A stretch of DNA of 61,841 nucleotides from Gordonia polyisoprenivorans NBRC 16320 = JCM 10675 (lineage in GTDB: Bacteria > Actinomycetota > Actinomycetes > Mycobacteriales > Mycobacteriaceae): the NCBI RefSeq assembly GCF_000241325.1, contig NZ_BAEI01000030.1:1-61841 (forward strand), read 5' to 3'. Shown here piece after piece: positions 1 to 8,523 of this stretch. Both the position numbers and the translations under genes were made by a program. The notes under the pieces are model-generated. The model worked only from the letters and a program-made list of their open reading frames with translations. It did no database searches and was not told where the DNA came from. Every line of letters begins with the position of its first letter. Within the stretch, counting starts at the first letter, position 1.

Positions 1-8
1 AATTTTCC

Positions 9-45
9 GGGATGCCCCGCAACACACCGTGTTGCGGGGCATCCC
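9..45 (-). terminator. Hairpin terminator after hypB
   Basis: A perfect 17-bp inverted repeat (arms 9-25 and 29-45, loop ACC) lies 16 bases past the hypB stop. Read from the minus strand there is no long U run after the stem, which is common for actinobacterial terminators. It probably ends the araC-hypA-hypB transcript and may also shield the next gene to the left. Confidence 0.75.
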
Positions 46-61
46 CCATTCAACCCCCATC

Positions 62-928
62 TCACGTTCGGCTCGATATCGTTCGAAGCCACTCGATCCA
101 TGCGTCCATGCCCTCGCCGGTTTTCGCGCTCACCGGTATCACGCGTGCGGCCGGATTGACCTGGCGTAACGCATCACGGTACGCATCGAGTGAGACATCA
201 AGATGTGGGAGCAGGTCGATCTTGTTGAGGAGCACCACATCGACCGACCGGAACATGACCGGATACTTGAAGGGTTTGTCCTCGCCCTCGGTGACCGCAT
301 ACACCATGGCCTTCGCGTGCTCACCGACATCGAATTCTGCAGGACACACCAGGTTCCCGACATTCTCGATGACCACCAGATCTATCTGCGAGAGATCGAG
401 GCCTTGCAGCGCACGGTTCACCATCGGTGCATCGAGATGGCACTCTCCTCCGAAACCGTTATTGGTGTTGAGTAACGACACCTGCGCTCCGCGGCCGGCG
501 AGTTGGGCCGCGTCGAGATCGGTGGCGATATCGCCCTCGATGATCCCGACCGGCACCTCCCCGTCTAGTGCGTCGAGTGTCGCCTTGAGGATTGAGGTCT
601 TTCCTGATCCGGGTGAGCTCATCAGATTCACCGCCACCACGCCGTTCTCGGTGAACAGGCTGCGATTGATGTCGGCCCGACGGTCGTTCTCGGTGAAGAT
701 GGCCTCGAGGACGTCGATCCGTTCCGATCCGGTGTCGTAGGCGCTCATGTCCCCGAATTCACTGTCGCTCACGTCGCCGGACGGACGCTGCGTCGCCTCG
801 ATCGCAGCGAGGTCGTAGCTGTGTTCATGTGTGTGCGGTTCATGTGTATGCACCGCGCCGTCCCCGTGCGAGTGCACCGTCCCGTCAGCATGCGTGTGGT
901 CGGTGTCGTGTCGATGAAAACGACCCAT
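62..928 (-). CDS. hypB: Hydrogenase nickel incorporation GTPase HypB
   Basis: HypB is the SIMIBI GTPase that, with HypA, loads nickel into the hydrogenase large-subunit precursor in the cytoplasm. The 288-aa product has a histidine-rich N-terminus (about residues 4-36, many H-x-H and HTH pairs) typical of nickel-storing HypB, then a P-loop (SSPGSGKTS), the ENVGN region and the NKID guanine-specificity motif. The chosen ATG at 928 has GAGG upstream; an in-frame reading extends further upstream but only through hypA in another frame. hypA ends two bases before this start, so the two are almost certainly co-transcribed and coupled. It is the last gene of the leftward operon that also carries the AraC-type regulator. 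Confidence 0.96.
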   Translation of the reverse strand: MGRFHRHDTDHTHADGTVHSHGDGAVHTHEPHTHEHSYDLAAIEATQRPSGDVSDSEFGDMSAYDTGSERIDVLEAIFTENDRRADINRSLFTENGVVAVNLMSSPGSGKTSILKATLDALDGEVPVGIIEGDIATDLDAAQLAGRGAQVSLLNTNNGFGGECHLDAPMVNRALQGLDLSQIDLVVIENVGNLVCPAEFDVGEHAKAMVYAVTEGEDKPFKYPVMFRSVDVVLLNKIDLLPHLDVSLDAYRDALRQVNPAARVIPVSAKTGEGMDAWIEWLRTISSRT

Positions 929-930
929 GG

Positions 931-1353
931 TCAACCTCTTTCGTGAGTACGGGTGGGCATGTCGTCGACGGGTGCTGTGACGTCGAGGGCTGTGACGTCG
1001 TGGGCTGTGACGTCGTGGGCTGTGACGTCGATGGAGGTCACGAGAAACTCTTCGCCCGTGAGAACCTCGACGCGCGCGCTGCCGCATCCCGGGCAGGCAA
1101 TCGAGAACCGCGAGGTGATCGGCGACGTCGTCGTACAGTCGGCACACGCCACGGTGGCCTCGACCCAGTCGATGTCGAGCGCGGCTCCGCCGAGATCTTC
1201 CTGCGCGGCGACGATGTCCCAACAGAACGTCAGGGTCTCCGGTACGACCTGCCGCAGAGCGCCGACCCGTAGATGCACCGTGTCGATGCGGCGGACGCCG
1301 GCGTGCGGCCGCACCACCTCGACGATGGCGTGACACAGCGACAACTCATGCAC
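931..1353 (-). CDS. hypA: Hydrogenase nickel metallochaperone HypA
   Basis: HypA is the small zinc protein that delivers nickel with HypB. The product starts MHELSLC, with the conserved His2/Glu3 nickel site, and has a zinc site made of CADC and CPGC pairs about 20 residues apart. At 140 aa it is longer than the usual 113-120 aa. The excess is a C-terminal tail of the pentapeptide DVTAH/DVTAL repeated four times, encoded by four tandem 15-bp units, followed by a short HERG end. The stop is two bases before the hypB start, and the start follows the araC stop by three bases. Confidence 0.95.
   Translation of the reverse strand: MHELSLCHAIVEVVRPHAGVRRIDTVHLRVGALRQVVPETLTFCWDIVAAQEDLGGAALDIDWVEATVACADCTTTSPITSRFSIACPGCGSARVEVLTGEEFLVTSIDVTAHDVTAHDVTALDVTAPVDDMPTRTHERG
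974..1033. repeat. Four tandem 15-bp units inside hypA
   Basis: Four consecutive 15-bp copies of GCTGTGACGTCGWGG (974-988, 989-1003, 1004-1018, 1019-1033) differ at only a few positions. Fifteen is a multiple of three, so copy-number changes keep the hypA frame and add or remove the pentapeptide DVTA(H/L). This is coding, not a CRISPR or operator array. Confidence 0.9.
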
Positions 1354-1356
1354 GGT

Positions 1357-2412
1357 TCACCTCCGCAGGGTTTCCGACGGGGCCTCGCCGAAACGAGCGC
1401 GATAGGCGGCGGCGAAGTTCCCCAGATGCGAGAATCCCCAGCTCACCGCGACGTTCGACACGGTGACCCGGTCCGTGGGCAACGAGTCGGCCAGAACGTC
1501 GTGGATGCGGTCGAGCCGTCGATTGCGGATGTAGGCCGACGGCGTGGTGTGCAACTCGTCGCGGAACCCCTGCTGCAGGGTGCGTTCGCTCACCCCGGCC
1601 GCCTCGACGACATCGGGCAGGCTGATCCGCTCGGCGAGATGGGCCTCGATGTACTCCAGTGCCGCCCGGACCGTGCGACGAGAGATCGCCTGGGGACGTG
1701 CGACGAGATCGTCGTGGTAGGTCGAATCCTGGACGTAGAGCAACGTCGACATCAGGAGATCTTCGACGGCGCCGATCCCGATGCCCTGATGCAGTAGGGA
1801 CTCGGCATAGAACAGTTCGGTGGTGAGCAACTGCACCGCACTGTGCCACCTCGAGGCGACCTCCGCGGTCAGGTCGAAGTCGGGAACGAAGCGCACGTTC
1901 TCGTGGATCTCGCGGCCGCGTAACCGCGAGAGATAGGAGTTGAACCGGAACGCCCCGAACGAGAGCACCAGGATCGTCGAGTCGACGCCCGGGACGGCGA
2001 GCAGATGATCACCGGGGTTGGCCACCACGGCATGCGTTGCCGACCCCACCAGCGACTCCTGATTCACCGACCAGTCGGTCGAGCCACTCATCTGCATGTA
2101 CACGCCGTAGTGATCCCCATGCCGCGGGATCTCGAGATGGGCGGCCGCGATGTCGAGATACAGCAGCGACAACCCGCGGCTGCGCACCCCGTGGACGACC
2201 GCGTGAAAGGCCCGATCCCCGGTCGGCGTCAGGGTCAACTGGTCGACGTCGAGCGCGCGGGGAAGCATGAGCTGGGCCCGCGCGAGCTCGTCGGTGTCGA
2301 AGATGGGCCGGCTCTCCAGCGCTGGTGGCACACCGCGCGGCCGTACCCGACGTCGCACCGGGGCATTGGTGCGCGCCGCATTCACCCGCCGCGGATTGTG
2401 CAGAACCGACAT
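1357..2412 (-). CDS. AraC-family transcriptional regulator
   Basis: A 351-aa regulator with an N-terminal cupin-like sensor region (about residues 50-200, AraC-binding type 2) and a C-terminal pair of helix-turn-helix motifs (about residues 245-350: ISLPDVVEAAGVSERTLQQGF and the VAVSWGFSHLGNFAAAYRARFG segment). The ATG at 2412 follows a strong GGAGGAGG ribosome site, so it is preferred over a longer reading. It lies just before hypA with a three-base gap and diverges from hucM. I infer it controls the hydrogenase genes; the effector cannot be read from sequence. AraC-type control of a Huc operon is not something I know to be described. Confidence 0.9.
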   Translation of the reverse strand: MSVLHNPRRVNAARTNAPVRRRVRPRGVPPALESRPIFDTDELARAQLMLPRALDVDQLTLTPTGDRAFHAVVHGVRSRGLSLLYLDIAAAHLEIPRHGDHYGVYMQMSGSTDWSVNQESLVGSATHAVVANPGDHLLAVPGVDSTILVLSFGAFRFNSYLSRLRGREIHENVRFVPDFDLTAEVASRWHSAVQLLTTELFYAESLLHQGIGIGAVEDLLMSTLLYVQDSTYHDDLVARPQAISRRTVRAALEYIEAHLAERISLPDVVEAAGVSERTLQQGFRDELHTTPSAYIRNRRLDRIHDVLADSLPTDRVTVSNVAVSWGFSHLGNFAAAYRARFGEAPSETLRR

Positions 2413-2625
2413 CACACCTCCTCCGGTGAGCGTCCGACTCGGTGAGTCTCTGACGATGACCACCATTGTCCGGCGCTTCGGCCCGAGGACAAGAAGGTTG
2501 CGGAAATCGGATGAATGTTGCGGCTACGCGGTTGTGACGACCGTTACTGCGGCTTACCGTCGAGGGTGGTTTGGGAATCACGCCGCACAGCCCGTGGCCG
2601 TGAGCCGACCTTCCTTGGAGGATCC
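2413..2625. promoter_or_regulatory. Divergent huc/hyp promoter region with direct repeat
   Basis: This 213-bp gap separates the araC-hypA-hypB operon from the huc operon, so both promoters should sit here. GTTGCGG occurs twice in direct orientation at 2497-2503 and 2517-2523, 20 bp apart (two helical turns), the arrangement AraC-type dimers often bind. No clear -35/-10 pair is evident by eye. Confidence 0.45.
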
Positions 2626-3240
2626 ATGAGCACTGTGGTTTCCATGGTGGCCCCGAACGGACCCGACGACGGTGAGCAGCGCCGCAAGCTGCTCGCGGAT
2701 CGTCTCGCCGATCCCGAGGTCGCAGACTCTCTGATGTCGCTGCTCGACCACGCCGACCTGGTGGCGATCCTTGTCGAGGGTGTCGACGGCATCCTGCGCC
2801 GCGGCGACGACCTGTCCAATACCCTGATCGACGCCATGAGCGAGGCCCGCGCCACCCTCACCGCCGACGACAGCCCGTTCGCCGGGATCAACGCCGACGA
2901 GGTCAAGGACGCCGCCCGTTCGGCGGTTGCATTGGCCAAACAAGCTGGACCGCTGCTCGCCGCGCTCGCCGACTCCGGGGCCGTCAATGCGGGCACCGTC
3001 GGAGCGGCCGGACGGCTCGCCGGCGCGCTCGGCGACGCCGACGCCACCTACAGCGCAGGCATGTCGGTCCCCTCGGCCTGGGGGATCGCCCGCGCACTGC
3101 GCGACCGCAACGTCCGCTCGGGCCTGGCCTACCTGCTCGAGGTCGCCCGGTCGCTGGGCGCCAGCAACGGTCAGGCACCTCCGAATCACGCTGTATCCCG
3201 GACCGATTCGTCCACCACAACACAACGAGGAGTGCGCTGA
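2626..3240 (+). CDS. hucM: HucM-like scaffold protein of the group 2a hydrogenase (DUF1641-like)
   Basis: A 204-aa helix-rich, alanine-rich protein encoded directly before the hydrogenase small subunit, the position of HucM in M. smegmatis. There HucM forms the membrane-associated stalk that holds HucSL units and guides menaquinone to them (family knowledge). Residues about 20-65 resemble DUF1641 proteins. The middle (about 85-175) contains amphipathic, Ala/Gly/Leu-rich helices, and a polar 25-residue tail follows. The ATG at 2626 has TTGGAGG upstream. The TGA stop overlaps the hucS ATG by one base. Assignment rests on context and general character rather than a diagnostic motif. Confidence 0.75.
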   Translation: MSTVVSMVAPNGPDDGEQRRKLLADRLADPEVADSLMSLLDHADLVAILVEGVDGILRRGDDLSNTLIDAMSEARATLTADDSPFAGINADEVKDAARSAVALAKQAGPLLAALADSGAVNAGTVGAAGRLAGALGDADATYSAGMSVPSAWGIARALRDRNVRSGLAYLLEVARSLGASNGQAPPNHAVSRTDSSTTTQRGVR

Positions 3241-4211
3241 TGGCTTCGGTGCTCTGGTTTCAAGGTGGTGCCTGTTCGGGCAACACCATGTCGTTCCTCA
3301 ATGCCGAGGAACCCAGCGTCGTCGACCTGATCGTCGACTTCGGGCTGGAAGTCCTCTGGCATCCCTCACTGGGTCTCGAACTCGGTGATCAGGCCCAGAA
3401 GATCTTCCGCGACTGCGCAAGCGGTGAACGGCAACTCGACATCTTCGTCTATGAGGGCACCGTCATCGAGGGCCCCGACGGCAGCGGCCGCTACGACATG
3501 TTCGCCGAGCGCCCGATGAAGGACTGGGTGGTCGAGCTGGCCAACGCGGCGTCGGTGGTCGTGGCCATCGGTGACTGTGCCGCCTGGGGTGGCATCCCCG
3601 CCACCGAACCCAATCCCAGTGACTCCACCGGACTGCAGTTCCACAAGCGCAATCGGGGCGGATTCCTCGGCGCCGACTGGAAATCCAAGTCGGGGCTGCC
3701 GATCATCAACATCCCCGGCTGCCCGGCTCACCCGGACTGGATCACCCAGATCCTCGTCGCGCTGGCGACCGGCCGGGCCGGCGACATCGAACTCGACGAA
3801 CTGCATCGCCCGCAGACATTCTTCAAGTCGTTCACCCAGACCGGCTGCACCCGCGTCCAGTTCTTCGACTACAAGCAGTCGACGATGACGTTCGGAGAGG
3901 GCACCCGGACAGGGTGCCTGTTCTACGAATTCGGTTGCCGCGGACCGATGACGCACTCGCCGTGCAACCGCATCCTGTGGAATCGGCAGTCCTCCAAGAC
4001 CCGAGCCGGCATGCCGTGCACCGGCTGCACCGAGCCGGAGTTCCCATTCTTCGATCTCGCCCCCGGCACGGTGTTCAAGACGCAGAAGGTCTCCGGCACC
4101 ATCCCCAAAGAGGTGCCCGAAGGCACAGACCATCTCACGTACATGGCGCAGGCCGCGGCCGCGCGTGTGGCCGCCCCGCGATGGAGCAAGGAGGACATGT
4201 TCGTCGTGTGA
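3240..4211 (+). CDS. hucS: [NiFe] hydrogenase group 2a small subunit
   Basis: The 323-aa electron-transfer subunit of a Huc-type uptake hydrogenase, which carries iron-sulfur clusters from the NiFe site towards the quinone. The N-terminus FQGGACSGNT holds the first proximal-cluster cysteine; GDCAAWGG and PGCPAHPDW follow. The medial and distal sites lie in TGCTRVQFF, TGCLFYEFGCRGP, CNRILWN and GMPCTGCTEPEFPF. There is no Tat signal peptide and no C-terminal membrane anchor, as expected for group 2a, which stays on the cytoplasmic side. Long stretches match what I recall of M. smegmatis HucS almost word for word, which separates it from group 1h. A GGAG site precedes the ATG. Confidence 0.97.
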   Translation: MASVLWFQGGACSGNTMSFLNAEEPSVVDLIVDFGLEVLWHPSLGLELGDQAQKIFRDCASGERQLDIFVYEGTVIEGPDGSGRYDMFAERPMKDWVVELANAASVVVAIGDCAAWGGIPATEPNPSDSTGLQFHKRNRGGFLGADWKSKSGLPIINIPGCPAHPDWITQILVALATGRAGDIELDELHRPQTFFKSFTQTGCTRVQFFDYKQSTMTFGEGTRTGCLFYEFGCRGPMTHSPCNRILWNRQSSKTRAGMPCTGCTEPEFPFFDLAPGTVFKTQKVSGTIPKEVPEGTDHLTYMAQAAAARVAAPRWSKEDMFVV

Positions 4212-4308
4212 TCGGCCGGTCGCACCGGTGCGGTAACTCGCCACCGATGCCGCGCCGTCGCAACCCGTCCACCCCGGCGAACCAACCAATCATGGCGAAA
4301 AGAGCATC

Positions 4309-5940
4309 ATGACAACGACTTCCGAACAAAAGACGTCCATCGACCTGTTTGTCAGCCCACTCGGCCGCGTCGAGGGTGACCTCGACGTCCGGGTGCACAT
4401 CGACGACGGAGTCGTCACCTCGGCGTGGACCCAGGCGGCGATGTTCCGCGGCTTCGAGATGATCCTGCGTGGCAAGGACCCCCAGGCCGGCCTCATCGTC
4501 ACCCCGCGCATCTGCGGGATCTGCGGCGGATCGCATCTCTACAAGGCGTCCTACGCACTCGACACCGCATGGCAGACCACCATGCCACGCAATGCGACGC
4601 TGATCCGCAACATCGCGCAGGCCTGCGAGACGCTGCAGAGCATCCCCCGCTACTTCTACGCGCTGTTCGCGATCGACCTCACCCACCCGAAGTACTCGTC
4701 GTCGCCGATGTACGAGGAGGCGTGTCGCCGGTTCAGCATCTACACGGGCACGAGCTACCAACCGGGAGTGGTGCTTTCCGGCAAACCCGTCGAGGTGTAC
4801 GCCATCTTCGGCGGGCAGTGGCCGCATTCGTCGTTCATGGTGCCCGGTGGCGTGATGTGCGCCCCGACGCTGGCCGACGTCACCCGCTCCATCGCCATCC
4901 TCGAGCACTGGAAGGACAACTGGCTCGAGAAACACTGGCTCGGTTGCAGTGTCGATCGCTGGTTGGAGAACCGTACCTGGGCCGATGTACTGGCCTGGGT
5001 CGACGAGAACGAATCCCAGCACGACTCCGACTGCGGATTCTTCATCCGCTACTGCCTCGACATCGGATTGCATTCCTATGGAGCCGGTGTCGGCAACTAC
5101 ATCGCCACCGGCACGTACTTCGAACCGTCCCTGTATGACCATCCGACGGTCGAGGGCCGCAACGACGCGTTGATCAACCGGTCCGGGATCTACGCCGACG
5201 GTCACTACTACGACTTCGACCACCTCAAGGTCGCCGAGGACGTCACCCACTCGTTCTACAACGGCGACCGGGCGCTGCATCCGTGGGAGGGTGAAACCGA
5301 CCCGATCGACCCCGAACGCGGAAAGGCCAAGGGCAAGTACTCGTTTGCGAAATCGCCCCGGTACGACCTCAACGGCAGCGGCACCGGTATCCCGCTGGAG
5401 GCGGGGCCACTGGCGAGGCGCATCGCGGCGTCGGCACCCGGCGGTGGGCCCCATCAGGACTTCGACCCGCTGTTCAAGGACATGATCGACAAGATCGGGC
5501 CGAGCGTGTTCGTCCGGCAGCTCGCGCGAATGCACGAGGCGCCCAAATACTTCCGGTGGGCCAGGCAGTGGCTCGACGATCTCGACCTGCAGGAGAGCTT
5601 CTACCAGAAGCCCGTGGAACCGGAGTCCGGCAAGGGATTCGGCTCCACCGAGGCCGCTCGGGGCTCGTTGTCGGACTGGATCGTCCTCGACAAGGGCAAG
5701 ATCGCCAATTATCAGGTGGTCACGCCGACGGCGTGGAACATCGGACCCCGCGACAAGGATGGCGTCCTCGGACCGATCGAGCAGGCGCTCATCGGCACGC
5801 CGATCCACGACATCAACGATCCCGTCGAACTCGGTCACGTCGCCCGATCCTTCGACTCCTGTCTGGTGTGCACCGTCCACGCCTACGATGCCAAGTCCGG
5901 CAAGGAGATGTCGAAGTTCGTCGTGAACTCGATGCTCTGA
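4309..5940 (+). CDS. hucL: [NiFe] hydrogenase group 2a large subunit
   Basis: The 543-aa catalytic subunit that oxidises H2 at a NiFe(CN)2CO site. The L1 motif RICGIC supplies Cys69 and Cys72; the L2 motif DSCLVCTVH supplies Cys518 and Cys521 and ends at His524. The 19 residues after His524 are the tail removed by the maturation protease encoded next. In L2, serine replaces the proline of the common DPCxxC form, as in other group 2a enzymes. The subunit should oxidise H2 at very low concentration in air (family knowledge). It follows hucS after 97 bases, the largest gap in the operon; the TGA stop overlaps the next ATG by one base. Confidence 0.97.
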   Translation: MTTTSEQKTSIDLFVSPLGRVEGDLDVRVHIDDGVVTSAWTQAAMFRGFEMILRGKDPQAGLIVTPRICGICGGSHLYKASYALDTAWQTTMPRNATLIRNIAQACETLQSIPRYFYALFAIDLTHPKYSSSPMYEEACRRFSIYTGTSYQPGVVLSGKPVEVYAIFGGQWPHSSFMVPGGVMCAPTLADVTRSIAILEHWKDNWLEKHWLGCSVDRWLENRTWADVLAWVDENESQHDSDCGFFIRYCLDIGLHSYGAGVGNYIATGTYFEPSLYDHPTVEGRNDALINRSGIYADGHYYDFDHLKVAEDVTHSFYNGDRALHPWEGETDPIDPERGKAKGKYSFAKSPRYDLNGSGTGIPLEAGPLARRIAASAPGGGPHQDFDPLFKDMIDKIGPSVFVRQLARMHEAPKYFRWARQWLDDLDLQESFYQKPVEPESGKGFGSTEAARGSLSDWIVLDKGKIANYQVVTPTAWNIGPRDKDGVLGPIEQALIGTPIHDINDPVELGHVARSFDSCLVCTVHAYDAKSGKEMSKFVVNSML

Positions 5941-6821
5941 TGGCCTCGACTCCCGCCTCGTCCACCCAGCCCGGGTCGGTGCCGCCCGCCCCGAGCGATT
6001 TGCTCGCCGACGACCCGCATCCACCCGAGCCGGCCGACCTCGTCGTCGTCGGATGCGGAAACCTGATTCGCGGCGACGACGCGGTGGGGCCGTTGGTGAT
6101 CCGGCGATTGTGGGATCGCCACGGTGTGGTCGACGGGGTGCGGCTGGTCGACGGCGGCACGGCCGGGATGGATGTGGCGTTCGCGCTGCGCGGGGCCCGG
6201 CGGGTGATCATCGTCGATGCCGCCCGCACCGGACAGCCGCCGGGGACCGTGTTCCGGCTTCCGGCAGCCGAACTCGGCGACATCGGGCCGGACCCCGGGG
6301 TCCACACGCACTCGTTCCGGTGGGATCACGCCCTCGGATTCGCGCGCTGGATGCTCGGCGAGACGTGCCCCGACGACATCACGGTGCTGCTCGTCGAGGC
6401 GCAGAGCCTCGAGCCGGTGGCCCTCGACGCCGAGGAGCCCCTGCGCCCACCGGTTGCCGCGGCCGCCGAGCAGATCATCGAGTTGATCACCGCCGAGTAC
6501 CCCTCACCTCCTCAGCCGGCTGAGCCCGAGGTCGAATTCACCAATGCCGGAAGCCTTCTCGTCGACGCCGACGTCGCCGCCCGGTTCTTTCCCACCGACT
6601 CGATCGCCGCACGCTGCGACGGCGACGACCTGCTGATCTACCCGCTACGGTCCACCTCCGCCGGCGGATTGTTACTGAAGCAGCGATCCGCCGGCGGGGA
6701 CCGTGCCACAGTGGTGCGACAGGTGTTCGACGACGCGGGTCGGACGGCGCCGGTGGGCCGGTTCGTCCTGCGATGGGACGCCGACCATCACGTCGCACGT
6801 GTGCGGATAGGAGAGCGCTGA
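5940..6821 (+). CDS. Hydrogenase maturation protease (M52) with extra C-terminal domain
   Basis: The endopeptidase that trims the HucL C-terminal tail after nickel insertion. The catalytic domain spans about residues 33-185: GCGNLIRGDDAVGP (metal-binding Asp), the DGGTAGMD segment, and VHTHSFRWDHALG with the second metal-binding residues. Ordinary M52 proteases are 150-200 aa. This one is 293 aa, with a proline-rich linker (about 188-200) and a beta-rich C-terminal domain (about 200-293, starting near VEFTNAGSLLVDADVAARFF) that I do not recognise. The start overlaps the hucL stop by one base, and the TPR gene starts directly after the stop, so it is tightly coupled. Confidence 0.9.
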   Translation: MASTPASSTQPGSVPPAPSDLLADDPHPPEPADLVVVGCGNLIRGDDAVGPLVIRRLWDRHGVVDGVRLVDGGTAGMDVAFALRGARRVIIVDAARTGQPPGTVFRLPAAELGDIGPDPGVHTHSFRWDHALGFARWMLGETCPDDITVLLVEAQSLEPVALDAEEPLRPPVAAAAEQIIELITAEYPSPPQPAEPEVEFTNAGSLLVDADVAARFFPTDSIAARCDGDDLLIYPLRSTSAGGLLLKQRSAGGDRATVVRQVFDDAGRTAPVGRFVLRWDADHHVARVRIGER

Positions 6822-8174
6822 ATGGTTCGTGTGCAGGTCCTCACCGGCGATGCGGCCCGGGCACCTCATCTTCCGGGCGGGGCGCAGTTCGCCCCGGCGG
6901 CACCGTCGGCGACCGTCGATGTGCAGCCGCTCGGGGTGTTCGCCTACCCGGCCGGACTGATGGTGATCACCGGCGACGAATTCGCTTCCCTACGTGCCAC
7001 TCTCGCCGCCGGGTGTCGGCCGGCGAGCTGGCCACCCGAACTCGCGGGCATCGGCGCCGCTTACGACGGCCGCCTCGACGAGGCCACCGAACTGCTCACC
7101 GCCCGCGCCCGGATGACCGACCACCCACTCGACTGGTGCAATCTGGCGACCATCGCACCCGAACGGGTGAACCTCGACGCACTACTCGCGCGCATCGACC
7201 CACGGTGGCACAGTCACGCGCAACTGGTGCTGGCCCATCTCGGCCGCGGCGAGGTCCCCGACCCGGATCCCGCAGCGCCGCCGGAGGTCCGGGCCCTGAT
7301 CCTCGCCGCGCAGGCCGGGTACGCCGAGGCGCCCGAACGCCGTCGAGAACTACTCGATGCCGCGATCATCGAGGCCTTCGACGCTCCGGCGCTGCGGGCA
7401 TTGTGCCTGGCCGCGCGCGCCGAGGCGCTACGCGAACTCGGCCGTGCCCCCGAGGCTATCACCGACCTCCGGGAGGCGCTGCGGCTCCTCGCCGACGCCG
7501 ACCTGCCCACCGCGCGCGCCGAACTCCACCTGGCCCTCGGGCAGGTGCTGCACGAGCACGCCGTCGACACCGGAACCGCGATGAACGATGCGGCCGCGGA
7601 GTTCCAGAGTTGTCTGCAGGTCGTCGATCCCGACGACGCACCTCTGGTCTGGGCCGCGGCCCACCGCGATCTCGCTGCGGTGTATCTGACGATGCCGCTG
7701 ACCTCGGCGTCGGATCAGCTGCGGGTGGCGGTGGCCACCCAGTCGCTGCGCAAGGCGCTGGCGGTGTACACCCGCGACGAGCACCCCGAGCAATGGGCGG
7801 CCACCAGCGTGAACCTCGCCAACGCTTTGGTGTACGCGCCCAGCGCCCATCAGGAGCAGAATCTGATGGAGGCCGTGCAACTGTATGCCGACGTCCTCGC
7901 CGAGCGGGATCCGGCACGCGACCCTGCCGGCTACGCGCGGGTGCTCGCGAATCAGGGAAATGCGTTGGCGCACCTCGGGATGTTCCCCGAGGCCACCGCC
8001 GCCCTGCACGAGGCGCGGTTTCTGTTCGAAGACCTCGGGGCCGACGAGATGGTGCGGTCGGTGCGCGGGGTGCTCGACGAGATCGCCCGCGCCCGAACCC
8101 GTAATGCCCCAGATCCCGGTGACCTTGATGTCGGTGACCTTGATTCCGGGGAGGCCGACGATGGACAACCATGA
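6822..8174 (+). CDS. Tetratricopeptide-like protein of the huc operon
   Basis: A 450-aa soluble, helical protein. From about residue 160 to 425 it is a chain of degenerate TPR-like helix pairs (for example ALCLAARAEALRELGRAPEA, ARVLANQGNALAHLGMFPEA), preceded by a distinct N-terminal domain (about 1-70). TPR arrays usually hold protein partners together, so a role in assembly or maturation of Huc is likely but inferred. A gene of this type sits at the same place in mycobacterial huc operons. Its end overlaps the next start by 14 bases. The acidic tail contains a short DLDVGDLDSGE repeat. Confidence 0.8.
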   Translation: MVRVQVLTGDAARAPHLPGGAQFAPAAPSATVDVQPLGVFAYPAGLMVITGDEFASLRATLAAGCRPASWPPELAGIGAAYDGRLDEATELLTARARMTDHPLDWCNLATIAPERVNLDALLARIDPRWHSHAQLVLAHLGRGEVPDPDPAAPPEVRALILAAQAGYAEAPERRRELLDAAIIEAFDAPALRALCLAARAEALRELGRAPEAITDLREALRLLADADLPTARAELHLALGQVLHEHAVDTGTAMNDAAAEFQSCLQVVDPDDAPLVWAAAHRDLAAVYLTMPLTSASDQLRVAVATQSLRKALAVYTRDEHPEQWAATSVNLANALVYAPSAHQEQNLMEAVQLYADVLAERDPARDPAGYARVLANQGNALAHLGMFPEATAALHEARFLFEDLGADEMVRSVRGVLDEIARARTRNAPDPGDLDVGDLDSGEADDGQP

Positions 8175-8523
8175 GCGCCTGCAGTTCGACCTGCTGACGG
8201 CCACCGCGGCCGAGGCCTTCGTCGAGCGGATCGTGCAGCGCTGCGGCGGCACCGACAACGCCCTGCAGCGACTGGCCACCGATCCGGACGGGGAGGGAAT
8301 CTGGTTGTCGCAGTTCGTCGATGCGGTGTTCGCCGACCACTGCCTCGACACCCCGGCGGGCCACTGCTTCGTCCTGGAGGCCACCTCGCGGCGACCGATC
8401 TCGATCGCCGTCGACGGTACTGTCGCCGAGGTTCTCGCCGTCGCCGCCCGCATGGCCTTCGCGGATCTGTTGCGCACCAAGGTGACCGAGGTTGTCCATC
8501 GAGCACAGGGGTATGGCGTATGA
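8161..8523 (+). CDS. Small conserved protein of the huc operon, unknown function
   Basis: A 120-aa protein with no membrane segment and no metal motif I recognise; the sequence looks mixed alpha/beta, with a repeated alanine-rich helix near the end (VAEVLAVAARMAFADLL). It starts at an ATG inside the 3' end of the TPR gene (14-base overlap) and its last bases overlap the hucE start in an ATGA junction. The tight packing between accessory hydrogenase genes argues for a real protein needed for Huc, but its activity is unknown. Confidence 0.75.
   Translation: MDNHERLQFDLLTATAAEAFVERIVQRCGGTDNALQRLATDPDGEGIWLSQFVDAVFADHCLDTPAGHCFVLEATSRRPISIAVDGTVAEVLAVAARMAFADLLRTKVTEVVHRAQGYGV

Noticed and set aside
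974..1033. Short regular repeats as a CRISPR array
   Set aside because: The units are contiguous with no spacers, keep the hypA frame, and lie inside a coding gene.
3240..5940. Hydrogenase as group 1h (Hhy)
   Set aside because: The small-subunit start, overall wording and presence of a HucM-like gene and HucE match group 2a Huc.
4135..6024. Long open frame antisense to hucL
   Set aside because: It is a GC-rich shadow of the hydrogenase genes; its Arg/Ala/Gly/Val-rich translation has no domain and the sense strand has clear motifs.
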